64,000 nucleotides of DNA from HR10 sp964615335 (GTDB lineage: Bacteria > Acidobacteriota > Blastocatellia > HR10). A program made the position numbers and the translations under genes. Below the pieces are notes generated by a model, which saw only the letters and a list, made by a program, of their open reading frames with translations, was not told the DNA's origin and ran no database searches. Every line of letters begins with the position of its first letter. Position 1 is the first letter of the stretch. Shown in pieces: positions 34,809 through 43,906 of this stretch. Where the stretch lies: NCBI GenBank assembly GCA_964615335.1, contig CAZTMT010000006.1, positions 62,001-126,000 on the forward strand, in the 5' to 3' direction.

Positions 34809-35894
34809 TCATGAGGCGAAGGCCTGCTCAGACTGAAGTGTCGGATCGAAGCAAATGATCGCCTTGACGATCTCCGCCCGAGCCATGGCCGCGAAAGCTT
34901 CCGATGCGCGCTCCGGAGGGAAGCGGTGCAGCGGAAGATCGCGCGCGCGCACCGCTCCCTGTTCGATCCATCGCAGAGCCTCCTGCGTGTCCGGAGGACC
35001 GCTGGAGTAGCTGGGAATGAGGCTGATTTCGTTCATGAAAAGATGATGCGGCTCAATATCCAGAGCCTCCTCCGGAGGCGTCGGCGTGAAGAGAACCACA
35101 CGAGCGCCCGGACCGGCGCAGGCGATCCCCAGAGTGATCGCCTCACGCGAGCCCGGACCGACGATCACCACATCGGCCCCGCCGTCGGTGATCTCGCGCA
35201 CGCGCCGGGGGACATCGTCTCGATGAGAATTCACGACGTGCGTCGCGCCTAGCTGCAGGGCGATCTGACACCGCGCCCGGAGCCGATCCACGCCGATGAT
35301 CGCCGAAGCGCCCCAGGCCCTTGCGAGCCGCAGATGCAGAAGCCCCATGATCCCCAACCCGATGACGACGACCGTCTCCCCTTTGTGAAGTCCGGCGCGT
35401 CGCAGGGACTTCACGACGCAGGCTGTCGGCTCGATCAGAACGCCATCTTCCCAAGAGAGGGCGTCGGGGAGCTTCCGCGTATCGGCGAGATTCTCCGAGG
35501 GGACCAGAAAATATTCGGCCATCCCTCCCGGGATGATCCGCGAGCGCCTCCAGGTCGCGCAGAGGCTGTAGCGCCCGCGCCGACAGAAGCGGCAGCGAAA
35601 GCACGGGGCGTGATGATGCACGAAGACGCGATCCCCGATCTGGAAATCGCGCACTCCTGGACCGATGCGCGCGACGATCCCGACCGGTTCGTGTCCCGGA
35701 ACCAAAGGAGCTTTCTGGTGAATGTACCAGGGGAGTATCTCGCTCGAGCAAATGCCGCAGGCCGCGGTCTTCACCAGGATCTCCTGCTCGCCCACCGGAG
35801 GCAGGTCCATCGCCTCCAGACGAATATCGTGGACGCTATACAGGCGCACGACGCGCATCGTTGCGGGTTGGGAGAAAGCCTCTGAGGATCTCAC
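34809..35894 (-). CDS. Zinc-dependent alcohol dehydrogenase family protein (first of a tandem pair)
   Basis: 361 residues. Catalytic zinc Cys in CGIC near 47-50, GHE near 68-70, and four structural-zinc cysteines in CFRCRFC...YSLC near 99-112. The nucleotide fold has GLGIMGLLHLRLA near 184-196 and an acidic residue after strand two (GVD), suggesting NAD use. It belongs to the MDR group of sorbitol/threonine dehydrogenase-like enzymes. The start overlaps the stop of the upstream dehydrogenase gene by 4 bp (ATGA), so the two are translated together; the substrate is unknown. Confidence 0.88.
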   Translation of the reverse strand: MRSSEAFSQPATMRVVRLYSVHDIRLEAMDLPPVGEQEILVKTAACGICSSEILPWYIHQKAPLVPGHEPVGIVARIGPGVRDFQIGDRVFVHHHAPCFRCRFCRRGRYSLCATWRRSRIIPGGMAEYFLVPSENLADTRKLPDALSWEDGVLIEPTACVVKSLRRAGLHKGETVVVIGLGIMGLLHLRLARAWGASAIIGVDRLRARCQIALQLGATHVVNSHRDDVPRRVREITDGGADVVIVGPGSREAITLGIACAGPGARVVLFTPTPPEEALDIEPHHLFMNEISLIPSYSSGPPDTQEALRWIEQGAVRARDLPLHRFPPERASEAFAAMARAEIVKAIICFDPTLQSEQAFAS

Positions 35895-36934
35895 GGGATC
35901 ACCGCGTATTTAATGCATTCTCCCTGTTGCAGCAGAGTGAACACCTCCCGGAGGCGCGTCAGGGGATACTCTCCACTGATGAGACGTCGGACATCAATGC
36001 GTCGCTCGCAGAGCAGCTCGTACGCTCGACGCACGGCCCGCTCGGTGTAATGAAAGGGGCTGATCAGGGTGATCTGATCGTAATGGATGCGCCCGGTATC
36101 CAGCTCGATCGTGGAGCCGGAAGGGCATCCGCCAAAGAGCACGACCCGTCCTCCCCGACGGACCAGGGCGATCGCCTGCTGCCAGACCGAAGGTCGTCCG
36201 GTGCATTCGATGACCGTATCCGCTCCTCGCCCTTGAGTCAGATCCCGCACGATCTGGCGCACGTCCTCGTGCTCGGCATCAATGACGCGCGCGGCGCCCA
36301 GCTCTCGCGCCAGGCGGAGTCGGAAGGCCCGCCGCCCGGCGATGAGGATGCGCTGAAGGCCCAGCGCGCGCAACAGAAGAAGATGCATCAGGCCGATCGC
36401 GCCCGCACCGATGATGAGAACCGTGTCCTCGGGATCACACGGCAATCCCTCCAGACCATGCACGACGCAGGAGAGCGGCTCCAAAGTGGCCGCCTCGGTG
36501 AAAGAGAGAGCCGCCGGCTTCGGATACATGTTCTTCCGCACAATATGCGCCGGGATCTTGATGTACTCGGCGTAGGCCCCGAGGATCTTGGCCTTCATCG
36601 TCAGCTCGCACAGATTGTCCTGACCTCGCCGGCAGTAGTAGCAGTAGCCGCAGGAGGCCGAATGCACGGACATGATCGCATCCCCCTCGCGGAACTGCCG
36701 GACCCCGTGGCCCACTTCGGCGACTTCTCCCGCGAATTCGTGCCCGAAGAGCGTGGGCATGGGCATCTTCGGATGCCCGCGCAAATAGGCCTTCAAGTCC
36801 GTCCCGCAGGTCAAAGCCGCGCGGATCTTGACGACAACCTCACCGGGTCCGGGCGTCGGCCTCTCGACTTCCCGCAACTCGAGAAGACCCGGTCGAACGA
36901 GGACATGAGCGAGCATGCCGTTTCTTTGTTCCAT
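35891..36934 (-). CDS. Zinc-dependent alcohol dehydrogenase family protein (second of a tandem pair)
   Basis: 347 residues from ATG 36934; ATG 36916 is possible. A longer reading to 37021 is rejected because the promoter (36949-36977) lies inside it. Catalytic zinc residues are CGTD near 43-46 and GHE near 64-66; structural cysteines sit in CGYCYYCRRGQDNLC near 94-108. The Rossmann motif is GAGAIGLMHL near 170. It resembles the neighbouring dehydrogenase in plan but differs widely in sequence, so the tandem pair is unlikely to be a recent duplicate. A two-step oxidation of one polyol or amino alcohol is possible. Confidence 0.88.
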   Translation of the reverse strand: MEQRNGMLAHVLVRPGLLELREVERPTPGPGEVVVKIRAALTCGTDLKAYLRGHPKMPMPTLFGHEFAGEVAEVGHGVRQFREGDAIMSVHSASCGYCYYCRRGQDNLCELTMKAKILGAYAEYIKIPAHIVRKNMYPKPAALSFTEAATLEPLSCVVHGLEGLPCDPEDTVLIIGAGAIGLMHLLLLRALGLQRILIAGRRAFRLRLARELGAARVIDAEHEDVRQIVRDLTQGRGADTVIECTGRPSVWQQAIALVRRGGRVVLFGGCPSGSTIELDTGRIHYDQITLISPFHYTERAVRRAYELLCERRIDVRRLISGEYPLTRLREVFTLLQQGECIKYAVIP

Positions 36935-36948
36935 AGACCAAAGGCTTA

Positions 36949-36977
36949 ATTTTATCTCACGCGCTGTGATCTGCCAA
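36949..36977 (-). promoter_or_regulatory. Promoter of the dehydrogenase pair
   Basis: On the minus strand TTGGCA (36977-36972), 17 bp spacer, TAAAAT (36954-36949). Transcription would begin near 36942, giving a leader of only about 8 bases before ATG 36934. It is back to back with the cupin promoter. Confidence 0.6.
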
Positions 36978-36992
36978 TTTGACTCCTGGTGG

Positions 36993-37022
36993 TTGAAGAG
37001 CGACTGAGCGAGGGCGTACAAT
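36993..37022 (+). promoter_or_regulatory. Candidate promoter of the cupin gene
   Basis: TTGAAG (36993-36998), 18 bp spacer, TACAAT (37017-37022). The start ATG 37042 is about 19 bp further, with AGGGGG between. Confidence 0.45.
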
Positions 37023-37041
37023 AAAGCCGCAGGGGGTGACG

Positions 37042-37593
37042 ATGACAGACGCCGAACCGATGCGATGCGAATGGTCGGAGCCGTCGGATCAGGAGGATCT
37101 TCTCTCGGAGGCGATCTCTCGGCTCTACCGACATCGTGGGGATTACACGTGGGAGGGCGTTCGGCGCGAGCCCTATCGAGCGCAGCCCGGGGACTGGGCG
37201 GCGGCTTCGCGCACCGTTCTGGTGGGGCGTGCCGGGGGGCCTCTGGATTTTCAGCTTCGATACTTCGAGCTGCAGCCCGGAGGATTCACGAGCCTGGAGA
37301 AGCACGAGCATGCGCATGTGGTGATCGTCGTGCGGGGAAAAGGAAGGGTCCTGGCGGGGACCCAGTGCTGGACCGTGAGTTTCCTCGATACGGTGTACAT
37401 CGCCCCCTTGACGCCACATCAGCTTCTCAACGCAGGGGAGGAGCCGTTCGGCTTCTTCTGCATCGTGGACGTCGTGCGCGACCGCCCGCAACCGCTCAGC
37501 GAGAGCGAACGGGCGCGCCTTCTGGCTATCCCGCACGTCCGGGAAGTGATTCGGATCCCCTCCGCCGGAAGGGATGCTCAGGAGACACGCTGA
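37042..37593 (+). CDS. Cupin-domain protein
   Basis: 183 residues from ATG 37042 (AGGGGG 6-11 bases upstream); GTG 37036 would overlap the ribosome site. The cupin barrel covers about 60-150: FELQPGGFTSLEKHEHAHVVIVVRGKGRVLAG holds the H-x-H and Glu ligands of motif 1, and YIAPLTPHQLLNAGEEPFGFFCIVD holds the motif 2 histidine. A metal is likely bound. Similar proteins include small-molecule isomerases and regulators; no specific role is evident. It is divergent from the dehydrogenase pair with shared regulatory space, so a related pathway is possible. Confidence 0.82.
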   Translation: MTDAEPMRCEWSEPSDQEDLLSEAISRLYRHRGDYTWEGVRREPYRAQPGDWAAASRTVLVGRAGGPLDFQLRYFELQPGGFTSLEKHEHAHVVIVVRGKGRVLAGTQCWTVSFLDTVYIAPLTPHQLLNAGEEPFGFFCIVDVVRDRPQPLSESERARLLAIPHVREVIRIPSAGRDAQETR

Positions 37594-38204
37594 GCCTGGA
37601 CGTATCGAAGCAGCTCGCGCTTGAGTTCATCCAACTTCCCCGTGAAGAAGTGATCGGCCCCTTCGATCAGGATCAGCTCCTTCGGCTCGGGCAGCGTGAG
37701 CATCAAGGCCTGAACATGTTCCAGGGGAGCGAATTCATCCTTCGTCCCATGAATGAAGAGCTTCGGCTTCTGGCATTCGTCCAGGAAGCGGAAGTCGTTC
37801 AACGCGGCGGCCGCGCCGATGGCCACAAGCGTCGTCACGCGCTCATCGTACGCTCCGACCTTCAACCCCACCCACGCGCCGAAGGAGTATCCGGCTAGCC
37901 AGATCGCCGCGTTCGGATACCGTTCGGCCATGAACGCGATGGCGGCAGCTACATCCTTCTGTTCCCCCTCGCCGAAATCGAACGTTCCGGAGCTCTTGCC
38001 CACGCCGCGGAAGTTGAATCGGAGCGTCACCAGGCCCGCCTCCTGGAAGGCTTGGGCTGCCCTCACGATGACCTTATTGTGCATCGTCCCTCCGTACTGG
38101 GGATGCGGATGGCAGAGGATGGCGACAGCCTGAGGATCCGCATTTTCCCCTCCCTCGAGGATCGCTTCGAGCACTCCCTCCGATGATGGAATCATGAGTC
38201 CCAT
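37578..38204 (-). CDS. Alpha/beta hydrolase
   Basis: 208 residues from ATG 38204 (ATG 38195 is also possible); the much longer upstream reading runs across the promoter region of the divergent peptidase gene and has a composition unlike protein. CHPHPQYGGTMHNKV near 29-43 is typical of the small KANL3/Tex30-like alpha/beta hydrolases. The nucleophile is in GYSFG near 107-111, the acid in GTKDEFAP and the histidine in GADHFF near the C-terminus. Substrate unknown. Its 3' end overlaps that of the converging cupin gene by 16 bp. Confidence 0.85.
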   Translation of the reverse strand: MGLMIPSSEGVLEAILEGGENADPQAVAILCHPHPQYGGTMHNKVIVRAAQAFQEAGLVTLRFNFRGVGKSSGTFDFGEGEQKDVAAAIAFMAERYPNAAIWLAGYSFGAWVGLKVGAYDERVTTLVAIGAAAALNDFRFLDECQKPKLFIHGTKDEFAPLEHVQALMLTLPEPKELILIEGADHFFTGKLDELKRELLRYVQAQRVS

Positions 38205-38293
38205 AGCTTGCTTGTGATAACAAAAAACGTGGCATCCCGCAACGTCTCCACGGTATGATAAAAAACTCATCGAGGATTGACGCGGAGGTGAGG

Positions 38294-40123
38294 ATGCGAA
38301 GGAATCTTCAGGAAGCTTTGCGGTGTATTGTTTTCTTGGCCTCTCTCCTGGCTCTTTCGGCCGCCGGGGGGATCGCACACCAGGGCATAGACGCGGACGC
38401 CACGCGCGCTCTCCTTTCGGCCGAGAGGATTCGCGCTCACGTTCAATTTCTTGCTGCGGATGAGCTGGAGGGCCGGGAGGCGGGGACCGAAGGGGCGGAG
38501 AAAGCCGCTCGCTATATCGCCTCGGCCTTTCGCGCCTACGGGATGAAACCGGTGGGCGACGGCGGGACGTTCGAGCAGCGCTTTCCGTTTGTCGCTCGCG
38601 TTGTGCCCAAATCCACAAGCCGCTTGCAGATGAGGGTGAAGGGGAAGGTACGAACCTACACCTTCGGGCGAGATTTCGTGCCGATGGTTTTCTCCGGCCA
38701 GGGAGAGGTGGAAGGGGAGGTCGTCTTCGTGGGGTATGGAATCTCGGCTCCTGAGCTGGGTTATGACGAATATGCGGGAGTTGAGGTCACAGGGCGAATC
38801 GTCCTTGTGCGGGATGGAGGGCCGGAGCCCGAGGATCCGCACGGTCGGTTCGGGGACCATCGGACGCCTCAGCGAAAGATCCTCGCTGCGCGGGAAAGAG
38901 GCGCTCGGGGTGTTCTCTTCATCGCTACCGAGCAGAGGGCTGAGAACGATCGGCTCGCCGCCCTCCGTTACGATCCCATGTTCGGAGATGCCGGCATCCC
39001 CGTCCTCGTTCTGGGACGCGCGGCGGCTGCTGAGATCCTGCAGGCGGCCGGAGAAGATCTCTCTCGCCGGGAGCGGATGTCCGCTCCGCCCTCCTTCCCG
39101 CTTGGGGGCGTTCGCCTCACGGTTCGCACCGATATGAGAAGGGAAGTGCGTCAAACGGCCAATGTCGTCGGCCTGCTGGAAGGAAGTGATCCTTCCCTCA
39201 AGGATGAGGTCATCGTCATCGGGGCCCACTACGATCATCTCGGAAGAGGCGGAGAGAACTCGCTGGCTCCCCATCGCGCGGGGGAAGTTCATAACGGGGC
39301 GGATGATAATGCTTCGGGGGTTGCGGGCTTGCTCGAGCTGGCTCGCGCGCTCGCGGAGACGCGAGCGACCTTGCGACGCAGCATCCTTATGATCGCTTTC
39401 TCGGCCGAGGAGATCGGATTGCTCGGATCGAATTACTATGTGAAGCATCCGCTGGTCCCGCTGGAGCGGACGATCGCAATGCTCAACTTCGACATGATCG
39501 GACGCCTGCGCTCAGGCGGCGTCATCATCTCCGGCGTGGGGACGTCTCCTTTCTGGAAGCCGGCACTTGAACAGGCCAATGAATCCGTGCGCCTGAACCT
39601 GAGGCTGCGCCCGGACGGCATCGGTCCGAGCGATCACACATCATTTTACCTGAAGGACATCCCCGTGCTGCATTTCTTCACGGGATCCCATGAGGACTAC
39701 CATAAACCTTCGGACGATGCCGAGAAGATCCACGTCGAAGGAATCGTCCGGATCGTCACGCTGGCCTATGAGCTGGTGAGGCAGTTGGACCGTCAGCCGG
39801 AGCGTCCGGCCTTTGTTCGCGTGAAGGAGGAGAGACAGCAGTCCCTCGTCTCGGGATTCCGGGTGTATATCGGGACGATCCCCGATTATGCCGAGTCCAC
39901 CGAGGGCGTCAAGATCGCGGGCATTCGACCGGGAAGTCCCGCCGAGCGCGTAGGACTGCGAGTCGGCGACGTGATCCTGCGCGTCGGGCCTCGGGAGATC
40001 CGAAACATCTACGACTACACCTACGCCCTCCAGGAGCTGAAAGCCGGTCAGGAGGTGGACTTCCTGATCCTCCGCCAGGGCCAACAGCTCCTTCTGAAAG
40101 TCATTCCAGAGCGGCGCCTTTAG
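38294..40123 (+). CDS. Secreted M28 zinc aminopeptidase with PA and PDZ domains
   Basis: 609 residues from ATG 38294 (GGAGGTGAGG upstream). Signal peptide about 1-30. An N-terminal part containing a PA domain (about 110-260) precedes the M28 catalytic domain: GAHYDHLG and NGADDNASG (zinc ligands His and Asp), SAEEIGLLGS (catalytic Glu and ligand), FDMIGRL, and the last histidine in FFTGSHEDYHKPSDDAEKI. A PDZ domain closes the protein (about 525-605; VKIAGIRPGSPAERVGLRVGDVIL). It would trim peptides in the periplasm or outside the cell. Confidence 0.92.
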   Translation: MRRNLQEALRCIVFLASLLALSAAGGIAHQGIDADATRALLSAERIRAHVQFLAADELEGREAGTEGAEKAARYIASAFRAYGMKPVGDGGTFEQRFPFVARVVPKSTSRLQMRVKGKVRTYTFGRDFVPMVFSGQGEVEGEVVFVGYGISAPELGYDEYAGVEVTGRIVLVRDGGPEPEDPHGRFGDHRTPQRKILAARERGARGVLFIATEQRAENDRLAALRYDPMFGDAGIPVLVLGRAAAAEILQAAGEDLSRRERMSAPPSFPLGGVRLTVRTDMRREVRQTANVVGLLEGSDPSLKDEVIVIGAHYDHLGRGGENSLAPHRAGEVHNGADDNASGVAGLLELARALAETRATLRRSILMIAFSAEEIGLLGSNYYVKHPLVPLERTIAMLNFDMIGRLRSGGVIISGVGTSPFWKPALEQANESVRLNLRLRPDGIGPSDHTSFYLKDIPVLHFFTGSHEDYHKPSDDAEKIHVEGIVRIVTLAYELVRQLDRQPERPAFVRVKEERQQSLVSGFRVYIGTIPDYAESTEGVKIAGIRPGSPAERVGLRVGDVILRVGPREIRNIYDYTYALQELKAGQEVDFLILRQGQQLLLKVIPERRL

Positions 40124-40146
40124 ATCGTGATCGCGTTCGTCGGGAG

Positions 40147-40177
40147 AAAGGGGACCTCCTTCCGGCTGAGTCCCCCT
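40147..40177 (+). terminator. Hairpin after the M28 gene
   Basis: AAGGGGAC (40147-40154) and GTCCCCCTT (40169-40177) pair with one unpaired C, enclosing 14 bases. The T tract is poor, so termination is tentative. Confidence 0.35.
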
Positions 40178-40204
40178 TCTGTCCCCCTGCTTGGAGAAGA
40201 CCCC

Positions 40205-40232
40205 TTGAGTTTGAAAAAAGCGGTGATAAAAT
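40205..40232 (+). promoter_or_regulatory. Promoter of the first TPR-HTH regulator
   Basis: TTGAGT (40205-40210), 16 bp spacer, TAAAAT (40227-40232), leaving a leader of about 80 bases before ATG 40319. Confidence 0.5.
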
Positions 40233-40318
40233 CGGTACCCGAAAAAGTAAGTGGCCGACTGGGGGAGATCAAGTGAACGGGTGCGAAGACTCGGGGGAGC
40301 ACCTGGGAGGGGGGACGT

Positions 40319-41746
40319 ATGAAGACGGTCGAGCGAGGATCCGCGTGGACCGTGAAGCTCATGGAATCCATCGAGGCCGGACGATTTGAAGAAGCCGAAC
40401 GGATGCTCTGCGGTTTCAAGACGAATGAGGATCCCCTGGCAGCGATCCTGGGAGCCGAGGTAGATCTTTATTTCGGCCGCCTCGAGAGCGCGCGAGAGCG
40501 CCTTGTGCAGATCGAGCCCTGGATGCTGGACATACGCTCTCTGCCGCGATACTTGATGGCTCTTGGACAGCTCGATCTGGAGCAAGGGCAATGGGATCAC
40601 GCGCAGGAGATTCTGGAAGGGGCGTGCTGCGTGTCCAGGGTCCTGGAGAACCGCTGCCATCTGGCGCGAGGACTTTACCATCTCGGAGAAGTGAAATTCA
40701 AGCGAGGGGAGAGTGAGAGTGCCCGAGCGCTCTGGGAACAGGCCCGCGGGATTTTGGCCGAAGAGGAAACGGCGCGCGGGGACTACCTGCTCGGCTTGCT
40801 CCACTACGCAATGGGCACATGGTATTTTCACGCGGGTCGGATCGAGGAGGCGCGCGCAGCGCTTCAGACGTGTCTGCGGCTTTTAGACGAGGAGCACGGA
40901 CGGTATTATGCCCTGGCTCTCGGGAAGCTCGGCGCCGTACTGGCCTGCTGCGGGCAAGAGGCTGAAGCTCTCCCAATATTGAGAAAAGCCCATCGCGTTT
41001 TGGTCCGATATGCTCTGGGCGATTCGCTGGCGGAGGTCACAGGTGTTCTGGCGACCACTCTCATTCGGATGGGGCAGTTTGAAGAGGCGGAACAGAACCT
41101 TCGGGAGAGCGCCGAGGTGCTGGGGCGAATCGGACATGCGCGGGGATTGGGGCATGTGTTCCACAGGCTCGCCGAGGTTTATTTCGAGCAGAACGACCTC
41201 GCCCGTGCGGAGAAGTCCGCGTGCACGGCCATCGAATATGCGGAGGCAGCGCATGATGACACTTTGCGCGCGGAGGCGCATATTCTTCTTGGGCGCGCGG
41301 CCACACGACGGCGCGATCCCGAGGCGGCCGAGAGAACCCTTCTGGCAGCTCGTGAGATCGCTCGGGGGATTCCCGATCAGAGACTGGAGGGGCTCGCCTG
41401 CCTCTATCTCAGCGAAGCCTGTTATGCCGTCTCGCCCATGAAGGCTCAGGACCTCATCGGCCACGCGCGCGAGCTGTTACGCCCCTTCTCCGATCCGCAG
41501 ATCGAGCGGGAGATCGAACGCGTCGCGCAGCGCGCCATGAGCGAGCGCATTCGGCTCACGCCCGATAATAAGCTCATCTTCGACGGCGATTTCCTTCCCA
41601 ACTGGTATGTCGCGCGGGAGACGCTCGAACGCTTCCTGTTGAAAAATGCGCTCCGACAGGCCGAAGGAAACCTCACCAAGGCGGGCGAGTTGTTGGGAAT
41701 CACGAAAGTGCATGTTCATAACCTGCGTCGGCAGTTCAATCTCTGA
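40319..41746 (+). CDS. TPR regulator with C-terminal Fis/NtrC-like helix-turn-helix (paralogue A)
   Basis: 475 residues, no signal peptide. TPR-like helices fill about 15-400 (FEEAERMLCGF, ARGLYHLGEVKFKRGESESA, AEVLGRIGHARGLGHVFHRLAEVYF). After a short strand region (LTPDNKLIFDGDFLPNWYVARE) the last 33 residues, NALRQAEGNLTKAGELLGITKVHVHNLRRQFNL, read as the Fis-type HTH seen at the end of NtrC-family activators (GN-T-A-LLGI...V). There is no AAA domain or receiver. It is a likely cytoplasmic DNA-binding protein whose TPR part senses a partner. A close paralogue is at 45648-47072. AGGGGGG lies just before the start. Confidence 0.75.
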   Translation: MKTVERGSAWTVKLMESIEAGRFEEAERMLCGFKTNEDPLAAILGAEVDLYFGRLESARERLVQIEPWMLDIRSLPRYLMALGQLDLEQGQWDHAQEILEGACCVSRVLENRCHLARGLYHLGEVKFKRGESESARALWEQARGILAEEETARGDYLLGLLHYAMGTWYFHAGRIEEARAALQTCLRLLDEEHGRYYALALGKLGAVLACCGQEAEALPILRKAHRVLVRYALGDSLAEVTGVLATTLIRMGQFEEAEQNLRESAEVLGRIGHARGLGHVFHRLAEVYFEQNDLARAEKSACTAIEYAEAAHDDTLRAEAHILLGRAATRRRDPEAAERTLLAAREIARGIPDQRLEGLACLYLSEACYAVSPMKAQDLIGHARELLRPFSDPQIEREIERVAQRAMSERIRLTPDNKLIFDGDFLPNWYVARETLERFLLKNALRQAEGNLTKAGELLGITKVHVHNLRRQFNL

Positions 41747-41826
41747 GCGAAGCGGCGGGCGTCAACCCCGGAGCGCTCGCTCACAGAGTGCGCCGTCCAG
41801 ACAGAAAATCCGTTAGAGGGAAAACG

Positions 41827-42555
41827 ATGGGGAAATTAAACGGAAAGGTCGCTCTGGTGACCGGAGGCACGCGCGGGATCGGGCGTGCGATTGTCGAAGC
41901 CCTGCTTGAAGCCGGCGCGTCGGTCGTCTTCTGCTCCCGTCGCGCGGAGGCTGTGCAGAAGGCTCTCGCCGAATTAGAGCCTCGGGCGCCGGGACGCGTC
42001 GCCGCTCTCCCCTGCGATGTGCGAGATCTGGCGCAGGTGCGCGAGCTGGTCCGGTACGCCATCCGAACGTTCGGGGGGGTGGACATCCTGATCAATAATG
42101 CAGGCATCGGCATCTTCCGAAGCCTGTATGAGCTGACGCCCGAAGAGTGGCATGAGGTCATCGCAACCAATCTCACCGGCGTCTTCTATTGTTGTCGGGA
42201 AGTCGCTCCCCACATGCGCGAGCGCGGCGGAGGATACATCATCAATATCAGCTCGCTCGCCGGAAAGAACGCCTTCGCCGGAGGGGCGGCCTACAACGCC
42301 TCGAAATTCGGCCTGAACGGCTTCAGCGAAGCCATCATGCAGGATCTTCGCTACGACAATATCCGCGTGAGCTACATCATGCCCGGAAGCGTCGCCACTG
42401 AATTCGGGGGGCGGGAACCGACGGCCGAATCGCAGTGGAAGTTGAAGCCTTCGGATGTCGCCCGCGTCGTCCTGCATCTGCTGGAGCACGAGCCCGAGAG
42501 TCTCCCCAGTTGCGTGGAGATCCGTCCCTCAAAACCTCCTCGAAAGGGGACATGA
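41827..42555 (+). CDS. Short-chain dehydrogenase/reductase, FabG-like
   Basis: 242 residues from ATG 41827 (GAGGGAAAA upstream); the longer frame is not family-like. TGGTRGIG near 12-19, NNAG near 91-94, catalytic Ser in INISSLAG, Tyr and Lys in YNASKFG near 157-163. The C-terminus (PSDVARVVLHLLEHEPESLPSCVEIRPSKPP) lacks the usual TG-x-x-x-x-V-D-G-G of FabG, as in the YdfG/sepiapterin reductase-like SDRs. It follows the TPR-HTH gene by 80 bp on the same strand. Confidence 0.87.
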   Translation: MGKLNGKVALVTGGTRGIGRAIVEALLEAGASVVFCSRRAEAVQKALAELEPRAPGRVAALPCDVRDLAQVRELVRYAIRTFGGVDILINNAGIGIFRSLYELTPEEWHEVIATNLTGVFYCCREVAPHMRERGGGYIINISSLAGKNAFAGGAAYNASKFGLNGFSEAIMQDLRYDNIRVSYIMPGSVATEFGGREPTAESQWKLKPSDVARVVLHLLEHEPESLPSCVEIRPSKPPRKGT

Positions 42556-42624
42556 AAAGAAGAGGTCGGAGCCGCGATCAGATCCGACCTCCAACACGAG
42601 ACTGCGGCTCTTCCACCCGCTTTG

Positions 42625-43680
42625 CTACTGATGGTGTGGGGCCTTCACCGGGCCGGGGGCCGAGCGCACCTCTCCCCCCATCGGGGCCGAAGGCACCGGC
42701 ATCGGTCGGTGTTCGATCCGTCCCCCCACGGAGGGGCCGGGCGTGAGCGTCCCGCCGCGTCCCCAATTGATGTCCCCGACGCGAAAGCTCGGCTTGGAGC
42801 GCTCCGGATTCGTGGGAGGCGGAGTGACCGGATCTCTTCCACCCCCCCCACCGACATACGGCCCGCCATACCAGATCGTCGGATAGGGGCACCGATAGAC
42901 AAGACGTCGCCCCCAGGGAGAAGTGTAGTCGTATCCGAAGGGCACGAAGGTGAAGATCCCCAGCAGCGGATCATACACCCAGAGGCTCGCCATCAACCCG
43001 TAGCCGAAATCGCGACGTCGCGTCAGGGACCGATTCGCCGCAATCAGAACTTCGGCGCGATCTTTGGCCCACTGGTCGAATTCATCCAGAGGCTCCGGCT
43101 TCAGAAACTTCGCGCTCGCGATGTCGGTGGGCGTGACCGTGGCCTCATAGCCTTTCTTCAGCTTGTGGATCTGCCCGGCATGCCGCAACTCCATCTCCCC
43201 ATTGCGAACCCGAAGGCGCGTCATATCGGGCCGGACTTCCACGCGATAGAGCCCGCTCTTCTTGATTCGGAAGGTCGCATGGGGAGTCTTCCCCCGAAGG
43301 ACGATCTCCCGACCCAGGCCCGTCGCTTCGATGAGCGCCGTGCCCGCGGCGATCTCGAATTCCACAAGGGGGAGATCCGTGCGGTGGAAAATGGCCCTCG
43401 TGTTCCGATCCAGACGCAGAATCGAGCCCGGGTTCAACAGGATCTCCGCCCGCCCCTGAGTCGTGAGGACGGCATCTCCATCATCAAGCTGTTGTCGCGG
43501 AGCGATTCGGCGAACAAGCGTATCCGAGGACGTCTGATGCAGAACCTCACCCTGAGTGTAATTGACCAATCCGGCGCGCGCCGAGACAAGATATTGAGCC
43601 TTTAATGGGGCCCACCCTCCGAGAACCAGAAGGAGGCCCACCGTGAGCACTGCGGGGCCCGTGGTGATCACCTTTCTCAT
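42625..43680 (-). CDS. Secreted FecR-like domain protein
   Basis: 351 residues from ATG 43680 (AGGAGGG 6-12 bases upstream). Signal peptide about 1-28. Residues about 30-200 show FecR-type beta structure: ARAGLVNYTQGEV, DDGDAVLTTQGRAEILLNPGSILRLDRNT, and the VRVGNGEMEL-like repeat VRNGEMELRHAG. The C-terminal 100 residues are Gly/Pro-rich and disordered. No sigma factor gene is nearby, so this is not a classical FecIR pair; many Acidobacteria-type genomes have such stand-alone proteins of unknown use. Confidence 0.8.
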   Translation of the reverse strand: MRKVITTGPAVLTVGLLLVLGGWAPLKAQYLVSARAGLVNYTQGEVLHQTSSDTLVRRIAPRQQLDDGDAVLTTQGRAEILLNPGSILRLDRNTRAIFHRTDLPLVEFEIAAGTALIEATGLGREIVLRGKTPHATFRIKKSGLYRVEVRPDMTRLRVRNGEMELRHAGQIHKLKKGYEATVTPTDIASAKFLKPEPLDEFDQWAKDRAEVLIAANRSLTRRRDFGYGLMASLWVYDPLLGIFTFVPFGYDYTSPWGRRLVYRCPYPTIWYGGPYVGGGGGRDPVTPPPTNPERSKPSFRVGDINWGRGGTLTPGPSVGGRIEHRPMPVPSAPMGGEVRSAPGPVKAPHHQ

Positions 43681-43906
43681 CGTCGCCCTCCTGCCGCCTC
43701 GCTTTCGAGGGCTCACCAGATGCCACCAGCCACCTTGAACCCTCGCCGAGAAGTATACTACAGGTCACCTTTCAAACAAAGAAAAAACCTCTTACCCCGT
43801 GCGGGGAGGTTTGCTTGCCTCCATGGACGCCAGGTCCTATACTTCTTGCGCTGAGCTCTCTGTCAGGGGCCAGCGATGTGGCGAGCATACGGTCAGAGGG
43901 CTCTTT

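Noticed and set aside
35891..37021. 376-residue reading of the second zinc dehydrogenase
   Set aside because: A TTGGCA-17-TAAAAT promoter lies inside the extra N-terminal part, and homologous sequence starts at or after residue 30.
37578..38618. 346-residue reading of the alpha/beta hydrolase
   Set aside because: The extra 138 N-terminal residues are Arg/Pro/Ser-rich, cover the divergent peptidase's start region, and the family N-terminus begins at 38204 or 38195.
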